Shown here: positions 1-31,310 of the stretch, in pieces
How the letters are laid out: each line of letters begins with the position of its first letter
Numbering within the stretch: position 1 is the stretch's first letter
Assembly (NCBI GenBank): GCA_019843655.1
Contig: JACDQD010000007.1
Coordinates: 25,872,365 to 25,936,364 of the forward strand
Origin: Lethocerus indicus
Taxonomy: Eukaryota > Arthropoda > Insecta > Hemiptera > Belostomatidae
DNA length: 64,000 bases
Direction: 5' to 3'
Made by a program: the position numbers and the translations under genes
Notes under the pieces: generated by a model
Seen by the model: the letters and a program-made list of their open reading frames with translations, nothing else
What the model was told of the DNA's origin: nothing
Databases searched by the model: none

Positions 1-248
1 AATGGGGTCAGTTGAAATGAACCGCGTCCGTTTTTTATCATTTAAAAAAATTTAAGTTTAATTAAAATTAATCCTTATTAAAAACTGTGATATGGTTTTT
101 AAACTGTTCAGCAACATTTCATAGGCCTTGCTTATATAAGTTCAGTTTGCGTAGTCAATTAACAGCAAATTGTCAAATTTTAAAGACAAAAAATATGTAG
201 CAGTAAAGGACCAAATTGTCAGCGGATACGGCTAGTGTGTTAAGATAA

Positions 249-567
249 ATCCTTCTTGTATCCTTCTTGTATCCTTCTTGTATCCTTCTTGTATCCTTCT
301 TGTATCCTTCTTGTATCCTTCTTGTATCCTTCTTGTATCCTTCTTGTATCCTTCTTGTATCCTTCTTGTATCCTTCTTGTATCCTTCTTGTATCCTTCTT
401 GTATCCTTCTTGTATCCTTCTTGTATCCTTCTTGTATCCTTCTTGTATCCTTCTTGTATCCTTCTTGTATCCTTCTTGTATCCTTCTTGTATCCTTCTTG
501 TATCCTTCTTGTATCCTTCTTGTATCCTTCTTGTATCCTTCTTGCATCCTTCTTGTATCCTTCTTGT
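249..567. repeat. 11-bp minisatellite, about 29 copies
   Basis: A near-perfect head-to-tail array of the unit ATCCTTCTTGT, with one variant (C for T) near the right end at about 545. Because 11 is not a multiple of 3, the array shifts through all frames and has no stop, so long spurious ORFs with an 11-residue period appear on both strands. One strand is pyrimidine-rich. I see no reason to call any of it protein-coding. Confidence 0.97.
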
Positions 568-3500
568 TCCTTTTCCTTCGAGTCCTTTTCCTTTGATAGT
601 TTTCAGTCGCAGTCTTGAGGAATTCTTTGCGTCTTGTCGATTATACCGGCAGTCTTGCCGATTCTTTAATCGGCCGGAGGAAGTAATTATTGGGGGGGAG
701 GACAATTCCTGTCCCCAGTTGACAATTAAGTTGTTTCCATTATGATTATTGTTATTGACACGCGTTTCCGGTTTTATTACAGCCCTTTTCTTTAATCGTT
801 CTCAATTATATCATTAAACAGTTTGAATGTCCGCCACATCGGTCGTTACTTCAGTCATATGATTGTTTTAACCTTTCTATTTATTGTACAATAAAAAGTG
901 CGTTTATTTTCTCGCGTCTTCTCGGAGTTGAAAGAAACCACCCGGTGGGATCACACTAGCGTTGATTTCTACCCTAATTTTATAAGATCCTGATTTTTGT
1001 AATTCTCCTAACAGTCTAAGGCAAGTTTCGACCATAATCAGGAAACATAAGGTTGAGAGGAAGACTTTCAAAAAGGCCAAACAAAAGAGAGAATGAACTA
1101 AGAACAGATAGATAATCTACATCCAACATCTAATAGATAATAATAAGATAATAATCTAATAGATATGCAAATATTTTGATCATAATTTCGGTGTCGACGA
1201 GATAATGAAGAGGGAAAAATATTAACTGCATGTGCCCTCTCACCTAAATGTGTTTCAATCTAGACCGTTTTCGGGTTTCATATCAAAGTCAACTTATGCT
1301 CATGTTGGCGTTCACTGTATAACGTGTACATATAGATAGATCGATAAATAGGTACAGAGTGAATCTAGATTCAACTTTCAGTAACATTTGGACAGACAGA
1401 ATCCTCTCTCTTGTAATGTTAATAGGTTTCTAAGGTCTGAGAGGTAAACATCGAGGTTCGATCAGGAGACACCAGTTCAAAAACAGAGAAAAACGTTCGC
1501 ACTGAAGAAAGAATGAATTAAAAGAGAATGTCGTTCGGCTTAAATAGGACCGAGAATAGTTCTTAAAATGATTCTGAAATGCAGTTAAATATTTTCAACA
1601 TTTCGACCCGATTTTCGGTGAATCGGATGGAGGAAATTAAACATTTCCACGGAATCCATTATTCGTTTGCCAATTTTAATTGCGGCCTTTTCTCTCGTAC
1701 AAAAAAAATACGGACGGTACCGCAAGTGGAGATTAAGAGGAAGAAGCTGAGATATTAATAGTTATATTCCGGGAACGGGCACGCTTCTCTTAGTGACTGT
1801 TTTAGTCGGAATTAAATATAAATAATTATAGTTTCTATTAATTTTTAATGATTTAAGAATGTCGGTATTCTTGAAGATATTATATTTGACCATAAAAATA
1901 TCACCAGATTGAAAAAAAAACTATACCGATATTTTTGCAATTATCACATTTTATTGTTCGGATGGATGTAATTTGAATAGTTATTGACAAATTAACCCCT
2001 TCATAATATATTGAAACTGTTGTTAAAATTTCAGTCTCTTTTTTGTATTCAGTCAGATTTTTTTTATAAAACTAATTCCACACGTATTGTTCTTATCCAT
2101 GCGTTCGTCCATAGGGAAAGGACATTATCCAGACCGATGTCTGGAACGCCTTTCGCGTTTTAAATGCCAAAAGTTCTTTCTGGTAAAAATGATGACGATC
2201 GCTCACTCTGTCCTAAATCGAGTTTTTTAACTTTTCCATTTTTTTAAAAATAAAACTTTTTATTTACACGCATATATAACTCGAATTGTGTAGATATTGT
2301 TTCAATTTTGTCTATATAGTTACACAATTGAACTCCTTTGTTCGGTTCTGACTTGGCTTCAATCATGCTCGAACGTTTCACTTTAGCGTTTCGCGACGCG
2401 CGAAATCGAAATCTGGAAAATTTTTCTGTTTCAAAGGACGTCAAAATTTGAGAACAAGAAGAAAATTGCAGGCGATCATTATCCGATAATTACCCGACCG
2501 AACTGTACTGTGATGTTGGCCGGCCGGCCCCTGGAGAAGATTCCCCCGTGTTGCATAACCATTTAATTGTAAGTTGAAAATTGAAGATATGAAGACTCTC
2601 GGATGAGGGGAGGAGGGGTGACGCAACTCCCGCCGACCTTTGGGGAAACCCGATGCAAAGTTGGAGGCGCGCAGACGTACGTGCGTCCCTGTAAAACGCG
2701 AATTTTTACGCGGCCTCAAATTTTTGTAGCCATTATGATAACGGAAAAATACCGCGAAATTTCTCAATTTTTTCGAATTTATTACTGCTTTTTGGCATCC
2801 GCAAAACTGTTGGCAAAAGGGCGAATTCTAGATTTATTTAAGTAATGGGGCGAATATTTTTTCCTTATTTAATTTTGTTCACTCCTGTCCCAAATACACT
2901 CATATCAACTCGTCATTTATTTCACAGAATCTTATATTTTGGCTTTATATTCTTTTAATATTCCGCAGTTGTTCCGAACTTCAACCGCAAATTTTAATCG
3001 ATTACGACCGAATTTATAAATAACTCCGGCAAACAGGATAGAACTTTTTAATTGTCATCTAATTTATTTGATTGGACTCCTTCGTGTATGTACTCGCGAC
3101 GTAGTCTTACAGTATCGACCAACGTATATCGCACAATCTGTGTGAGAATTCAATAAGAAATATTATAAGGCCAAAGGCTGTACAGGTCAAATACAGGTAC
3201 CGAATGTAAATGTACGACCTTACACTTATTTATTGGCTCAACGATGCGGATTCTATTCCTCCGTCTGACTGACCCACTTTACATATTAATGATAATCACT
3301 GGCCCTCGCATTGTATTATAATCCGGTTACAATGCTAGAAGAGCGGCTGATTTATGGGTGAAAACTTGTGCTTGGAAAGTCGTCTGGTAGGTTGTGGGTG
3401 CGCAAACTAGGCATCATCCAAGTGATATCGTAGTTATATGACTAAAAAATACTGTATTCTACTTATTAATTCTCCAATAGTTCCATTTTAAAATAAACAA

Positions 3501-4545
3501 TGAGGTACATAAATATAGAGCAAGGAAATTAACCTACTAAAAATTATTTCTCCGAACAGGAAGAAAATTAAGAGACGAATATTCTTTTGAGACGAATAAT
3601 TAAAGAATAATTTGAATTCAATGAAAATTTGCATTTCTGTTCAGTTGAGGAAATGAACAGTGATTTTAGTTCTGCGTAATCGAGCGGATATTCAAATAAC
3701 TGGTAAACTTCGAATAGGGGTAGGTCGCAGCTTCCTGTTCGATTTTTCTCGTGTTTTTTTTAATTATTCACAGCGTATAATTCCTTAATTATGCGTTCAT
3801 TATGTTCTAGAAATGCACAATGCTAAAATAACTTGTTGTAATAAACTTATTTAATTAGGGGCATCTGCGTCATTTCCCAGATTTTAATCCCAGGCTTATA
3901 CCCACCTACCTTTAGTACCTTTAGCTGATGACCCGTATCAGCGTATCATCCCGTGATCTACTCTTTAATCGGATCCTGACTGTTGTGGAACCGGTAAGAG
4001 TTCTGAAACGTCGGAAACCACCCAGAAGGGAAGGGCAAAAACCATTCCACTGAAGCTCCCTCCAATTCATGTTATGGTCGCGGAAGCCTATAAAAATAGA
4101 AATTATATTAATTAAAACATATCTTAATTCTTCTTAACCGTTTTAGTGGTCAACTTGAATCTGAAAATAAGCTCCTTAAAAAATGCGTGATTTTTTTCTT
4201 AATAAAACCATTTATTAATGACGTGTTTATTTACACGCTATATAACATAAAAAGCAATATATAAATGTTAATGGCTTGGTTGTTGTTGTTTATTCAAAAT
4301 AATTCTATTAGAACGTTCTATTAAAAGATTTTTTGAAATTTCTCTCGCGCCCTCCGGGTAAGAACCACTGATATTGGACGAAGGTAGTTCTTACATGGAT
4401 TGTTGCGTCGCTTAGGGGTCCCAGTTGAGGAGGAAGTGCAACGCTGTAGGAAGGTGAGAGGTGACGAAAAGGGGAGAGGGAGGGGATGGGGGAGAAAGAG
4501 GGAGAGCGAGAGAGCTATAGTGAGTGGGTTCGGTGGGAAAGAGAT

Positions 4546-4546
<1 letters not shown>
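568..4546. other. Non-coding region upstream of the Spätzle-type gene
   Basis: No ORF here has protein-like composition or recognisable similarity, and I see no tRNA-like fold. The stretch is AT-rich with scattered short homopolymers. A degraded Penelope-type ribozyme repeat lies near 3974-4050. Upstream exons or the promoter of the Spätzle-type gene may be here, but I could not identify them. Confidence 0.6.
3974..4055 (+). mobile_element. PLE terminal-repeat remnant (group 2)
   Basis: This segment is a diverged copy of the minus-strand repeat at 15345-15260. Both share GGTAAGAGTTC, then GAAACGTCG, then CCCAGAAGG in the same order and spacing. Here the hammerhead-like first strand is broken (CCTGACTGTTG instead of CTGACGATGG), so this copy should be inactive. 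Confidence 0.65.

Positions 4547-4622
<76 letters not shown>
4547..4622. repeat. (CT)n microsatellite
   Basis: An uninterrupted CT tract of roughly 76 bases, followed by a GGA-rich stretch (about 4668-4700). It lies about 130 bases upstream of the first recognised exon of the Spätzle-type gene, so it could be in its 5' UTR or promoter. The Ser-Leu ORFs read across it are artefacts. Confidence 0.95.
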
Positions 4623-4627
<5 letters not shown>

Positions 4628-4755
4628 CGGGGAGGGGTGGGGATTGATGAGACCCCGCTCGGCCAGGAGGAGGAGGAGGAGGAGGAGGTGGAGGAGGAGG
4701 CAGTAGGCCAGTGTGTCCACCAGTGTGATGAAGAGGTACCAGCAGGAGGAGTGTT

Positions 4756-22654
<17,899 letters not shown>

Positions 22655-25600
22655 GCCCCAATAGTGGACCGCAAATATTTATTAATAATAATAATAAATA
22701 ATAATAATATTAGGAACGGCCCCACCCCACCACCCCCCTTTCATTTAGGGTTATTGTCTACTCCTGGGCGGCTCGCCCACCCAACCAAAACAGGCATTAA
22801 AACGAACGACATTTTGGCCCCAATTTATAGAGGCAACAAGCGACTAATTTGTTGGAGGTGGAATAAAAATATATTTAAAACGATACTAGAAATCGATACC
22901 AGAATTGATTTTTAGTATCGGTCCTAGACTCGATACTAGTAATCGATCTTAGACTCGATACTAGTAATTGATCATAGAATCAATACTAGGAATCGATACT
23001 AAAATCGATACTAGAATTCGGTACTGAAATGTCGACTGTCTGCAAACATTCTTTGATCTACTGGTCGATGATAATACAAAAGCAGGATAGATTGACCTTT
23101 TTCCAGGCGATTTTGCTATTTGATATCGTCATTGTCATTTTAATAAAAGGATTTTTTGTCTTTTGATTTTTGTTTTTTGATGACGCCTCGTTTCATTCGT
23201 TAAATTATAAATTCACACAATATTCAACTGCTCGAATTTCCCGACGATATTTTTCCTAGACCTTTATATCTCACTTTATAAATCTTTCAGGTCTTTTATT
23301 TAGCTTTCTAAAATTGTATAAAACTTTCATGTCCTTTCTATTCCACCTTTCAAATGACTCTCATCCCAATCTATTGTCGCAGCCTGTCCTCGACCAATTC
23401 TGGCCGACAATTCAATATAGATAAAAATAAACAAACTTGAGCTTACCCGGTCGGTCTTAATTTCACCCGATTCAAAATCGTCAATAATAAAAAGTTTTAT
23501 GCCTGTGTTAAGTCCACCTGTTGACCGAGTTGAATATTACTTTCACTGGACAGCCGATGTAATTAATAAACCCAACGAAGAACTGATTAAGCTCCAGAGG
23601 AATTGAAAAATTTGGACTTCTTTCTAAGCCACCCATCACTTACGGGTTTGATTTTTCCCTTGATTTTTCTGTATTATCGAGCCCGTACTGTTTAAATGGT
23701 ATATCGAGCTCCTGAAAACTACCTATACTCGACCTATTGTCCTTAAACTAATGGGGATAGTTTATTTTATTTTTAGATGTTTTTTTTAAATTTTTCAAAT
23801 ATTGTGTCCAGAAACAACCACCCCTCCCCCTGCCCCCATTTTAATCGAACAGTTTCTACCCTATTTTTTCTACTATTTATGCGAATATTTTGAACGGCTT
23901 GTTGTTAGTTCTAATAAAAAAATAAATAAAGAAACTCAAAACCTAAGTCAGTTGTACAGTTTCCTCCTTTTAATCTATCATTTTTTTTGACTCGTTAAGT
24001 TACCTTTAATTATAATTTTAATTATATATTAATCTATTTTTCTTGAATGATTGAAAAAATGTGGGTAGTACCTGAATCGATAGGGGAACACAAATTGTTC
24101 CTTTAGTTTATTCCATGTAGAGTTCGTTAACTAGAAACTATTACAGGAACTTAAATTGGATTTCACAAAAAAAATTTATATACCCTGAGATAAAATAAGA
24201 AAAAAATAATAATAATGAAATTATACCTTTAGTCTATTATATTATTTACTATTATATGTTAGAAATTTATATTTTTAATTTAGTTAGTCCCATTTTATCT
24301 TTTTAGCGAGTATTAATTTTTCAAAAAAACTGTTTTAAACCACTGTGCGATGCCATTTTAATGTTTCTGCAAATTGAAAAAATCCTCATCCCAGAATTAG
24401 GACAGCCGCATAATTATTAAAGTAAATAAATTTAATGTACCAAATTACATTAACTTTCAAAACACATTTTTGTGTAACAAAAGTAATATCGCTTAAAGAA
24501 GTACACAGTACACATGACAGTGGTACAAATAATATAATTATAAATGAATGGGGAAAAGGGAAAAAAAATGGAAAGTAATACAGTTACATGATGTTTAAAG
24601 ATGCTATAACAGTGCAGTGTTGTTTGAAGGCCAAGCAAGTATCGAATTGGCATTGAGTTATGCCATTTTGATGCCACTCCTTTATTTCTTTTTTTGCCCA
24701 GTTTCACCTGTGAATTATTACCTACAAAAAAGCAAAACTCCTATACTAAATCGAAATACTATTATTTTTTTTTAATTTTTATTAAACAATGCTACAAATT
24801 CTTTTCCTTTAAATAAAATTCAATTTGAAATCCATTTAATTTACTACTTGTCGATGTTTTATAAATTGTATACTTGAAATAATGAAAATATAAAGAATTA
24901 TTCATTTCAATAAAAATGACCTTCATAAAACTCCCTTAATAGTAGATAGTTGTTAAACAAAATATCTTAAAACGTAAAATATATTTGTTTTATTGTTAAC
25001 AAATATTGCAGTTAGGAAAAGCACTTGATTACAATAAAAATTAAATGTGATTTGATCATTGTTGCAATTTCCTACCCCCTCTCCCTTGCTTGATCTCAAG
25101 TAAGACTGTTTTATCATTTTAAGTAGCATCTTGTTTGTAATTTAGTAAGGAGATTACACAAGTCAGCCTCCTCACATACATAAGCACCTCACTATATATG
25201 AGGATGCTGCAGATAATGGTAAAAATAAAAAACCAGTCTTTTCTAAGACCAAATAGGCAAGTGGAGCCAGAAAATGGCTTAGATACAAATCTTTTTTGTA
25301 CTACTTTTACTGCTGTCTAATTCATGTTTTCTCAATCGATATTTACTTTATTTAAAATTAAATTAAATCTTGCCAAATGGGTTTAAAACTGTTTTTAAGA
25401 TGACTATCCTTAAAAAAAATGAAAAAAGTAATTTATGTTTTCTATTTATATTTATTATTTGCTTCTATTATTTTATTGTTACTATTTTTATAGTGAAAGA
25501 ACATCAATTTAACTGAATTGAACAATTATAGTCTAAAGTGCAGTAATAAAAAATTGGCTATACTACAAAAATAGTAATAATAATATAATATAATTCATAA

Positions 25601-26575
25601 GTCATATATATAATTGAATCACCTCCAAGCTCTTGATTTCAAAATACACATTGAAATATAATTCTGTTCAGTATATACCCACTCTCATAATTTTGAGTTT
25701 TCCTTCATCCTTTTTCTTGTCTATACCTTGAAAATATAAATAAATCAGAAAAATTCAGTTGTATTATACTTTATGACCTACATTGTGATTGAATAACATT
25801 GTTCTGTTCATTGTGATTGGTTGTAAATAATTAAGAGGTAATAATAAAATTGTTGTTGACACAGCAGCACAGTAGGTTGTAATTAAAAGGAGTAAATGGA
25901 TGCCCTATTTTAAAAATGAGTTTCTTTCAATCAACTCTTTATCATTTGTAAAAAAGTTTCAAATGTATTATCTTATGTGCATCTTATTAATTGTTGCATT
26001 TAGTTCTCTGTGAATGCCTAATGAAAATGGTATTAACATCCACTCCACCCAAAACAGTTAACTATTAACTAGTTTATTGTAAAAATACAATAAGCAATAT
26101 TAATGTTCAAGTAGCACTAGTAACAAATAAAAAATAACAGAGAAGAAACCCAACACTTTTTTAAATGTTATTTATTTATTCGGTATATTTAAATCTTGTG
26201 CAAGCTTCCTTTTCCGGCATCTGTAGGTCAGTAATAATTAATTAGAAATCTAAACAGTAATAATAATTATATAAATTCTATAAATTTTATTAACTGATTA
26301 GGTGGCCTCTTGGTGATAAATGATGAAAAGCCTGACCCTACCACGGATAAGTAAATTCATAAGTTTGTCTTAAGTAGGGACAGTGATCAGAGAAATAAGC
26401 CTAGGCACACTTGTGCTATATAAAATACAGAGGGAGAAATAAATAAAAAAAATTAATTGAAAAATAACTTCAATTATATTTATAGTAAATCTTACTAATT
26501 TTCAATCTATTCGCTATATAAATACGTAATAATATGAAAAAAAACGATAAGGGCAGGAAGAACGGTCAACAATCA
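22655..26575. other. Intergenic region between the Spätzle-type gene and NAF1
   Basis: AT-rich, with no convincing coding sequence. It begins with the ATA-rich 3' end of the Spätzle-type gene and includes the ATCGAT-type repeat at 22.9 kb. The genes on both sides point towards it, so their 3' ends converge here. Confidence 0.6.
22877..23035. repeat. Degenerate short repeat rich in ATCGAT and GATACTAG
   Basis: About seven imperfect, partly self-complementary units of roughly 20-28 bases, built from CGATACTAG, AATCGATAC, AATCGATC and TAGACTCGATAC. Because the core words are palindromic, the tract could form several hairpins. Confidence 0.8.
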
Positions 26576-26581
26576 TTTATT
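26576..26581 (-). terminator. Poly(A) signal of NAF1
   Basis: AATAAA on the minus strand, about 50 bases past the NAF1 stop codon, in a short AT-rich 3' UTR. Confidence 0.6.
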
Positions 26582-26628
26582 AAATTCTATACACAAAAGA
26601 AAATACAAATAATGGGGTAACAAGATGT

Positions 26629-29600
26629 TCACATCCTGGGCTGGTAGAATGTGGGTGGGGTGATGGGCGCCCTGAAGGAGTGCGGGGCGAATACGTGAGG
26701 TGGTGGCCCTTGCTGCTGGAAGGTGGGCGGACAGCCGAACCTGTGGGGCGGCGGCGACGGCACCGGAGGGGGATAGGTGACGCAGTACTGGACGGGGGGG
26801 CGCGGAGGCGCATACTGCGGGCGCAGCACCTGCTGCTGCTGCTGGTAATGGTGCTGCTGCTGCTGCTGCTGCTGCCTGGGCCACCCGCCCTGTCCCCGAG
26901 GAACCTGAACGGCCTGAGGCCTCCTGTTGTGCCAACCTACGTCGTCGCCTTCCCAAGCTATACGGCCTCCTACTCCTGTCTGCCAATCGACGTTGTGCTA
27001 AAATCAGATCGATACACGTGAGATGGCCATCAACAATGGATACCACCACTGGATTAGTTAATTAGGCCTGGAACAATATAACCCGTCTCCAGCACCGAGA
27101 TTTCATACCTACACTATACTCTTATAGTCAGAGAGTAAACTTTAATTTCTACAGCAAACTCAACGACCCAAAGAGCCACTCTAAAAATATGTAACATGCA
27201 GTGAGATACCAAAAATAATAGTTCTTTAATAAATTTTTTCCACTCCACCCAAAACAGTAACTATTAAATATTTATTGTGAAAATACAATAAGCATCATCA
27301 ATGTTCAAGTTAGCACTAGTTAAAAATAGAAAATAAAAGAGGAGAAATGGACCCGTTTTTAAAAGTTTATTTACTTATTTATTTGGTATATTTAAACCAT
27401 TAACCAGCACTGAGATTTCATGCCTACTCCATACTCTTGCAGTCAGACACTCTCAAAATATGTAACATGCAGTGAGCTACCAAAAATAATACTTGTTTAA
27501 CAAATATTTATTGGATTTAAAGAAGAAAACTTTAATAAGGAAACCTTTAGTCTAACGGATATAATAGGTTTTAATTTTCAGCTATATAAAAATAAGAAGA
27601 CCCAAAATTAATATTATATATTTTCTTGAAGGGTATAACTTGAAATGCATACACAGGCACTGTCAATGAGAGGAAATATATGCGTAGAACCTGAATTGTT
27701 TAACATTAAAAAAAACAATAAAAATCCAATTCGACAAAAATACAGATAACATGCACTACAAATATTTTTAAACAAATGCAGCTGTCAGAAAGGATGAAGA
27801 AGAAGGTAGATACAAACTACAAGAGCATTAATCAGACCGTCACCAATTATTAAACATCTCAGCATGCAATTTACAAAATTGCCTATGACTGTTCAATCCA
27901 AAAAATGGATATTGCAAATTATAAAAAATCCGAGACACATACAAATAAATTTACATACAAAGTAAATTGATATCCATAAGTTGACATTGTCAAAATACTT
28001 CTAAATAACATTTAATCTATTTTAATATATCAACATTGAAATATCTCATAGTTCACTCTGCCTTTATAATTCAGTTTATTTAAAACTTTATGAATTGAAC
28101 TCAATCCTAACATTTTCCCCAGAAACTGGGTTCTGGGGGTACACTAATTGCTGGATTTACAAAATATTTAATTTGAAAACTATAATGTTCTATGTTACTG
28201 CTGATATGTAATTCTATACAAGAAACTGTGCAAAGGAACAAAGGTAAAGAGAACCATGAACTGGATTTTGAAGTGGATTATCATCTTATGTTTTTTCTAA
28301 TGGACTGTACAACTGAAAAATTATAATAACGCTACTAAGATGCATACGCAAACAGTTTTACATGCAAGGATGTAACTTACATTCTGTTTGAAATGGTGCC
28401 TGTCTTCAGATGGGTTTTCATATACTCTATTCACTGAAAACCTTTTTGTAGAAGGTGCACCGGGTTCAGAAGGAACTGATTTATTCAATTTGGCCTAAAT
28501 AATCAATAAATTCATAAATTTAATAAGCAACCAAACAATAATAATAATAGAAAATACATATAAAAAGAACCAATCATATTTGTACGACTTAAAGAAGAAA
28601 TAAATATTGAAATTTCAACTTAGGTATATAGAATATAATAGATAGGTAACTATTACAGTATAAAACTCTTGTTAAATTAAAATAGTAATAATGTACAATA
28701 TTAAATATAAACAATAAACAATTTATTTTTTCATTAGCCAACAATGCATACAATTAACAGAATATCACTAGCAAAATGGACAAAAATGAAATTAAAATTA
28801 TCAATGGTGTGATAGCATTTTTGGTAATTCAAACTAGAAATGATTAGAATTCAGTCTTATTGCAATTCAACAAACAATTCAATTTCTATTTACAAAACAG
28901 CCTTGACTGAAGTTCTCAGTATTGCAACAACTTTGTAATTGACTCAACGATCCATATATATGAATTTGTAGGCAAAGAACGCCATATAAAATACGATCAC
29001 GAGATAAAAAAACTGAATATCAACCTGTCTCAAATTCCTCTTGGCTATCATTTCCTGTTCGTCGTCTGAATAGTCGAGGCATTCAGGGGGAGGCTCCTCG
29101 TCGTGTTTCCAGGACGCGTCGCTACCCTTCTCTCTGAAAAAGAAAAATAATATTTAAAACAAATATAAATAATAAAAAAATATATAATAGAAAATAAAGC
29201 AGCTGGTTTAATTAATTAAAACTCCGGTGGTGTTTGTCACTGTCTGCGATGAAATCAAGTATGTTGAATCTTTCTTGAAAGAAAGACCCAAACTTTTTCA
29301 AATCTTAAGGTGCAGAATTGTGTTGTGTTTACGAATCCACAAATAGTTTTTGGATATCTTGCATGTTGAATAATTGTAAAAGCATTGATTTTTTTCAAAT
29401 CGAATATTAATATCTCTGTCTGGCATTGTTGGCTCAGTCCAGTTGAATCAATACCTGTTGTAGCAGTATTTTTTCAGAATATTTGCTTCTTTTCTCGATT
29501 TCACCTTTTCTACTGCTGTAGCACGGATCTGCTGGTCATGCAGTGGGGGGAGAGCTAATTTTGTTATATTTAAAATCTAGCAGTGTTTGTCTGTCTGTGA

Positions 29601-31300
29601 TAAAAATCAAGAACTACCTTCTTTTGTCAATATTGCTAACAACTAACTTAAAAATTAACGTCCTCTGCACGCAGGCAGAATCCAACTGCCAATGCCTGGC
29701 CTGCCCAAGGTACACGCTCAATAATATTCAAAATATTAAGTCAGAAAGAGATCCCGAGATGCCTAGGTGTTACTGCTTACTTCATGAGCTGGTAGGTGAA
29801 TACGTAAGCGGTGTGCTCTGTCTGCGGTGCGCAATAGACAGTGGTGCCGTGGCCCAGCCTCTTCACAGTTGCGTCCTCCTCGGCGGAGATCCTCAGGGCG
29901 TAGAAGGGCCTGCTCACGGGACCAAATACGTCGAATATCCTGCCAATGGCCTCGCCGTCCTCTTGGAACAGAACGCTGTCCAGATTCAACGGTGGTGTGC
30001 CCAAAAGTGATTCGACTACGACTGAAGCCAAAAAAAATGCTACAGCACAATTAAATTATATAGCATAACTGGCAGCTTACAGCCAGTTATGTGCTTCAGC
30101 TACAGAGTACTTATCCTACTTACAGCCAACTTACAAACATCCCTAGGTATAAAACAGGCTTTAAATTGCCTGAGCCATTGAGGCTACTTATTTTCTGATC
30201 TAAATTTTAGATTTCTACACTCACGTATAGAATTGACAATGCTGTATACAACCCCGACTGGTGTACACTCTTCTTTCTTGACGCTGATGTGCAGGTCTTC
30301 GATCGGTGGAAGATCCTCCATTATATCGTTCTTCACTTTTCCGGACTTCTTGCAGTTTTGTGTAGAAGATTTCTTTACAACCTTCAGTTTCTCTTCCTCA
30401 CCGCCGTCTGAATCCGACGTTGAATCGCTAGAAAAAATTGAAAAATATTCTTGAAAAACTCAGTGTACGGCAAGTGCGCCATACAGGTGCGCATTGTACT
30501 CACATAGTTCTCATAACTCGTGTAAATACAGTTTTTACTCACAAAGAGGACAGAGAAAGCATGGAATTGTCGGATTCGCTTTCCTCCGACGAAGTTGGCT
30601 GGAGACGCCTCTTGGCCAGGACCGTAGTTTTGGCAGCGTCTGTTTGGGCCTGCTCATTCTGGCTGTTGGCGTCCTCCTCGTCAGTGCTGCTGCTTGTACT
30701 GTAGCAGACAATGCTTCTCACCTTCCTCAACTTATTTCGTTTGGCCTTCCTCGACGATACCTTGTCCTCGGTCACGACGACGGCTTCTTTTGTCGTCACC
30801 TCATCCTGTTCCATCTCCTCGTCCTGACAACCAGGCTCATTCTCAGCGGTTTCCTCCACTCCTGGTTTCAATCCATTATTGTCCTCGTTTACATTTTCTT
30901 TTTCAATTACACTATCCGCCTGGTCATTTTCTTCGCTCTGTACATTTTCTGTGGGCTCTTCAGCCATCTTTATATCGCCTTCTGCCTTTAAAGAGTCAAC
31001 TTTATCTGTAATCACTTCACATACCCCATTACTCTCTTCCACTGCTGTTTTTGTCACTGGTATTTCTCCCACGTCTAATTCCAATTCCGTGGGACATGGA
31101 CAGCTGCCATTTATTTCTTCAATTTTCGTGTTGGTATTTTCTTCTGATTTAACGGATATTTTGTCGACTGACCTGTCATTATCAGATTTAAGGTCTTTTC
31201 CGGAATTGTCCTCGCACTCGACACCATTGTTGGACTCCTCAATCAACTTCTGTGGTTGATTTTCGCTTTTTCCCTCACCGTCCGCATTGACACATTCCAT
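26629..31300 (-). CDS. NAF1: NAF1, H/ACA snoRNP assembly factor
   Basis: Nuclear assembly factor that binds dyskerin early and is later replaced by GAR1, so it acts in maturation of H/ACA RNPs. Exons: 31300-30543, 30427-30225, 30021-29781, 29133-29025, 28494-28381, 26997-26629; all GT-AG, frame kept, 597 residues. Residues 1-300 are acidic and disordered (DSSSTDEE-like, Ser/Asp runs). The Gar1/Naf1 beta-barrel covers about 305-400, with ESLLGTPPLNLDSVLF, EAIGRIFDVFGPV and FYALRI. It is followed by the family motif KGSDASWKHDEEPPPECLDY with DDEQE. The C-terminus is rich in Gln and Pro, with CAG-coded Gln runs. Start at 31300 (ATGGAATGTG) is chosen because a 3' splice site (CTGTAG, ending at 31311) lies just upstream, implying an intron in the 5' UTR. 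Confidence 0.93.
27090..27505. repeat. Local tandem duplication in the last NAF1 intron
   Basis: Block 27090-27235 recurs at 27403-27505: CAGCAC(CT)GAGATTTCAT, ACTCTT(AG)(TC)AGTCAGA, AATATGTAACATGCAGTGAG, TACCAAAAATAATA. The copies differ by small gaps. Confidence 0.8.
27236..27395. repeat. Repeat also present at 26036-26190
   Basis: Both places read TCCACTCCACCCAAAACAGT, then TTTATTGT-AAAATACAAT, AATGTTCAAGT, AGCACTAGT, AGAAA, TTTTTAAA and CGGTATATTTAAA or TGGTATATTTAAA. The copies flank the last NAF1 exon, one in the intron and one downstream of the gene. Confidence 0.8.
29230..29440. repeat. Dispersed repeat, copy 2 (first copy at 20125-20370)
   Basis: See the partner at 20125-20370. This copy lies in a NAF1 intron. 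Confidence 0.6.
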
Positions 31301-31310
31301 TGTCAGTGAT

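Noticed and set aside
173..745. Five long ORFs with an 11-residue repeat on both strands
   Set aside because: They are pure products of the 11-bp minisatellite; every frame is open for the same reason.
1395..1480. Possible tRNA with GGTTCGATC T-loop-like sequence
   Set aside because: No matching acceptor stem or anticodon arm upstream at the right distance.
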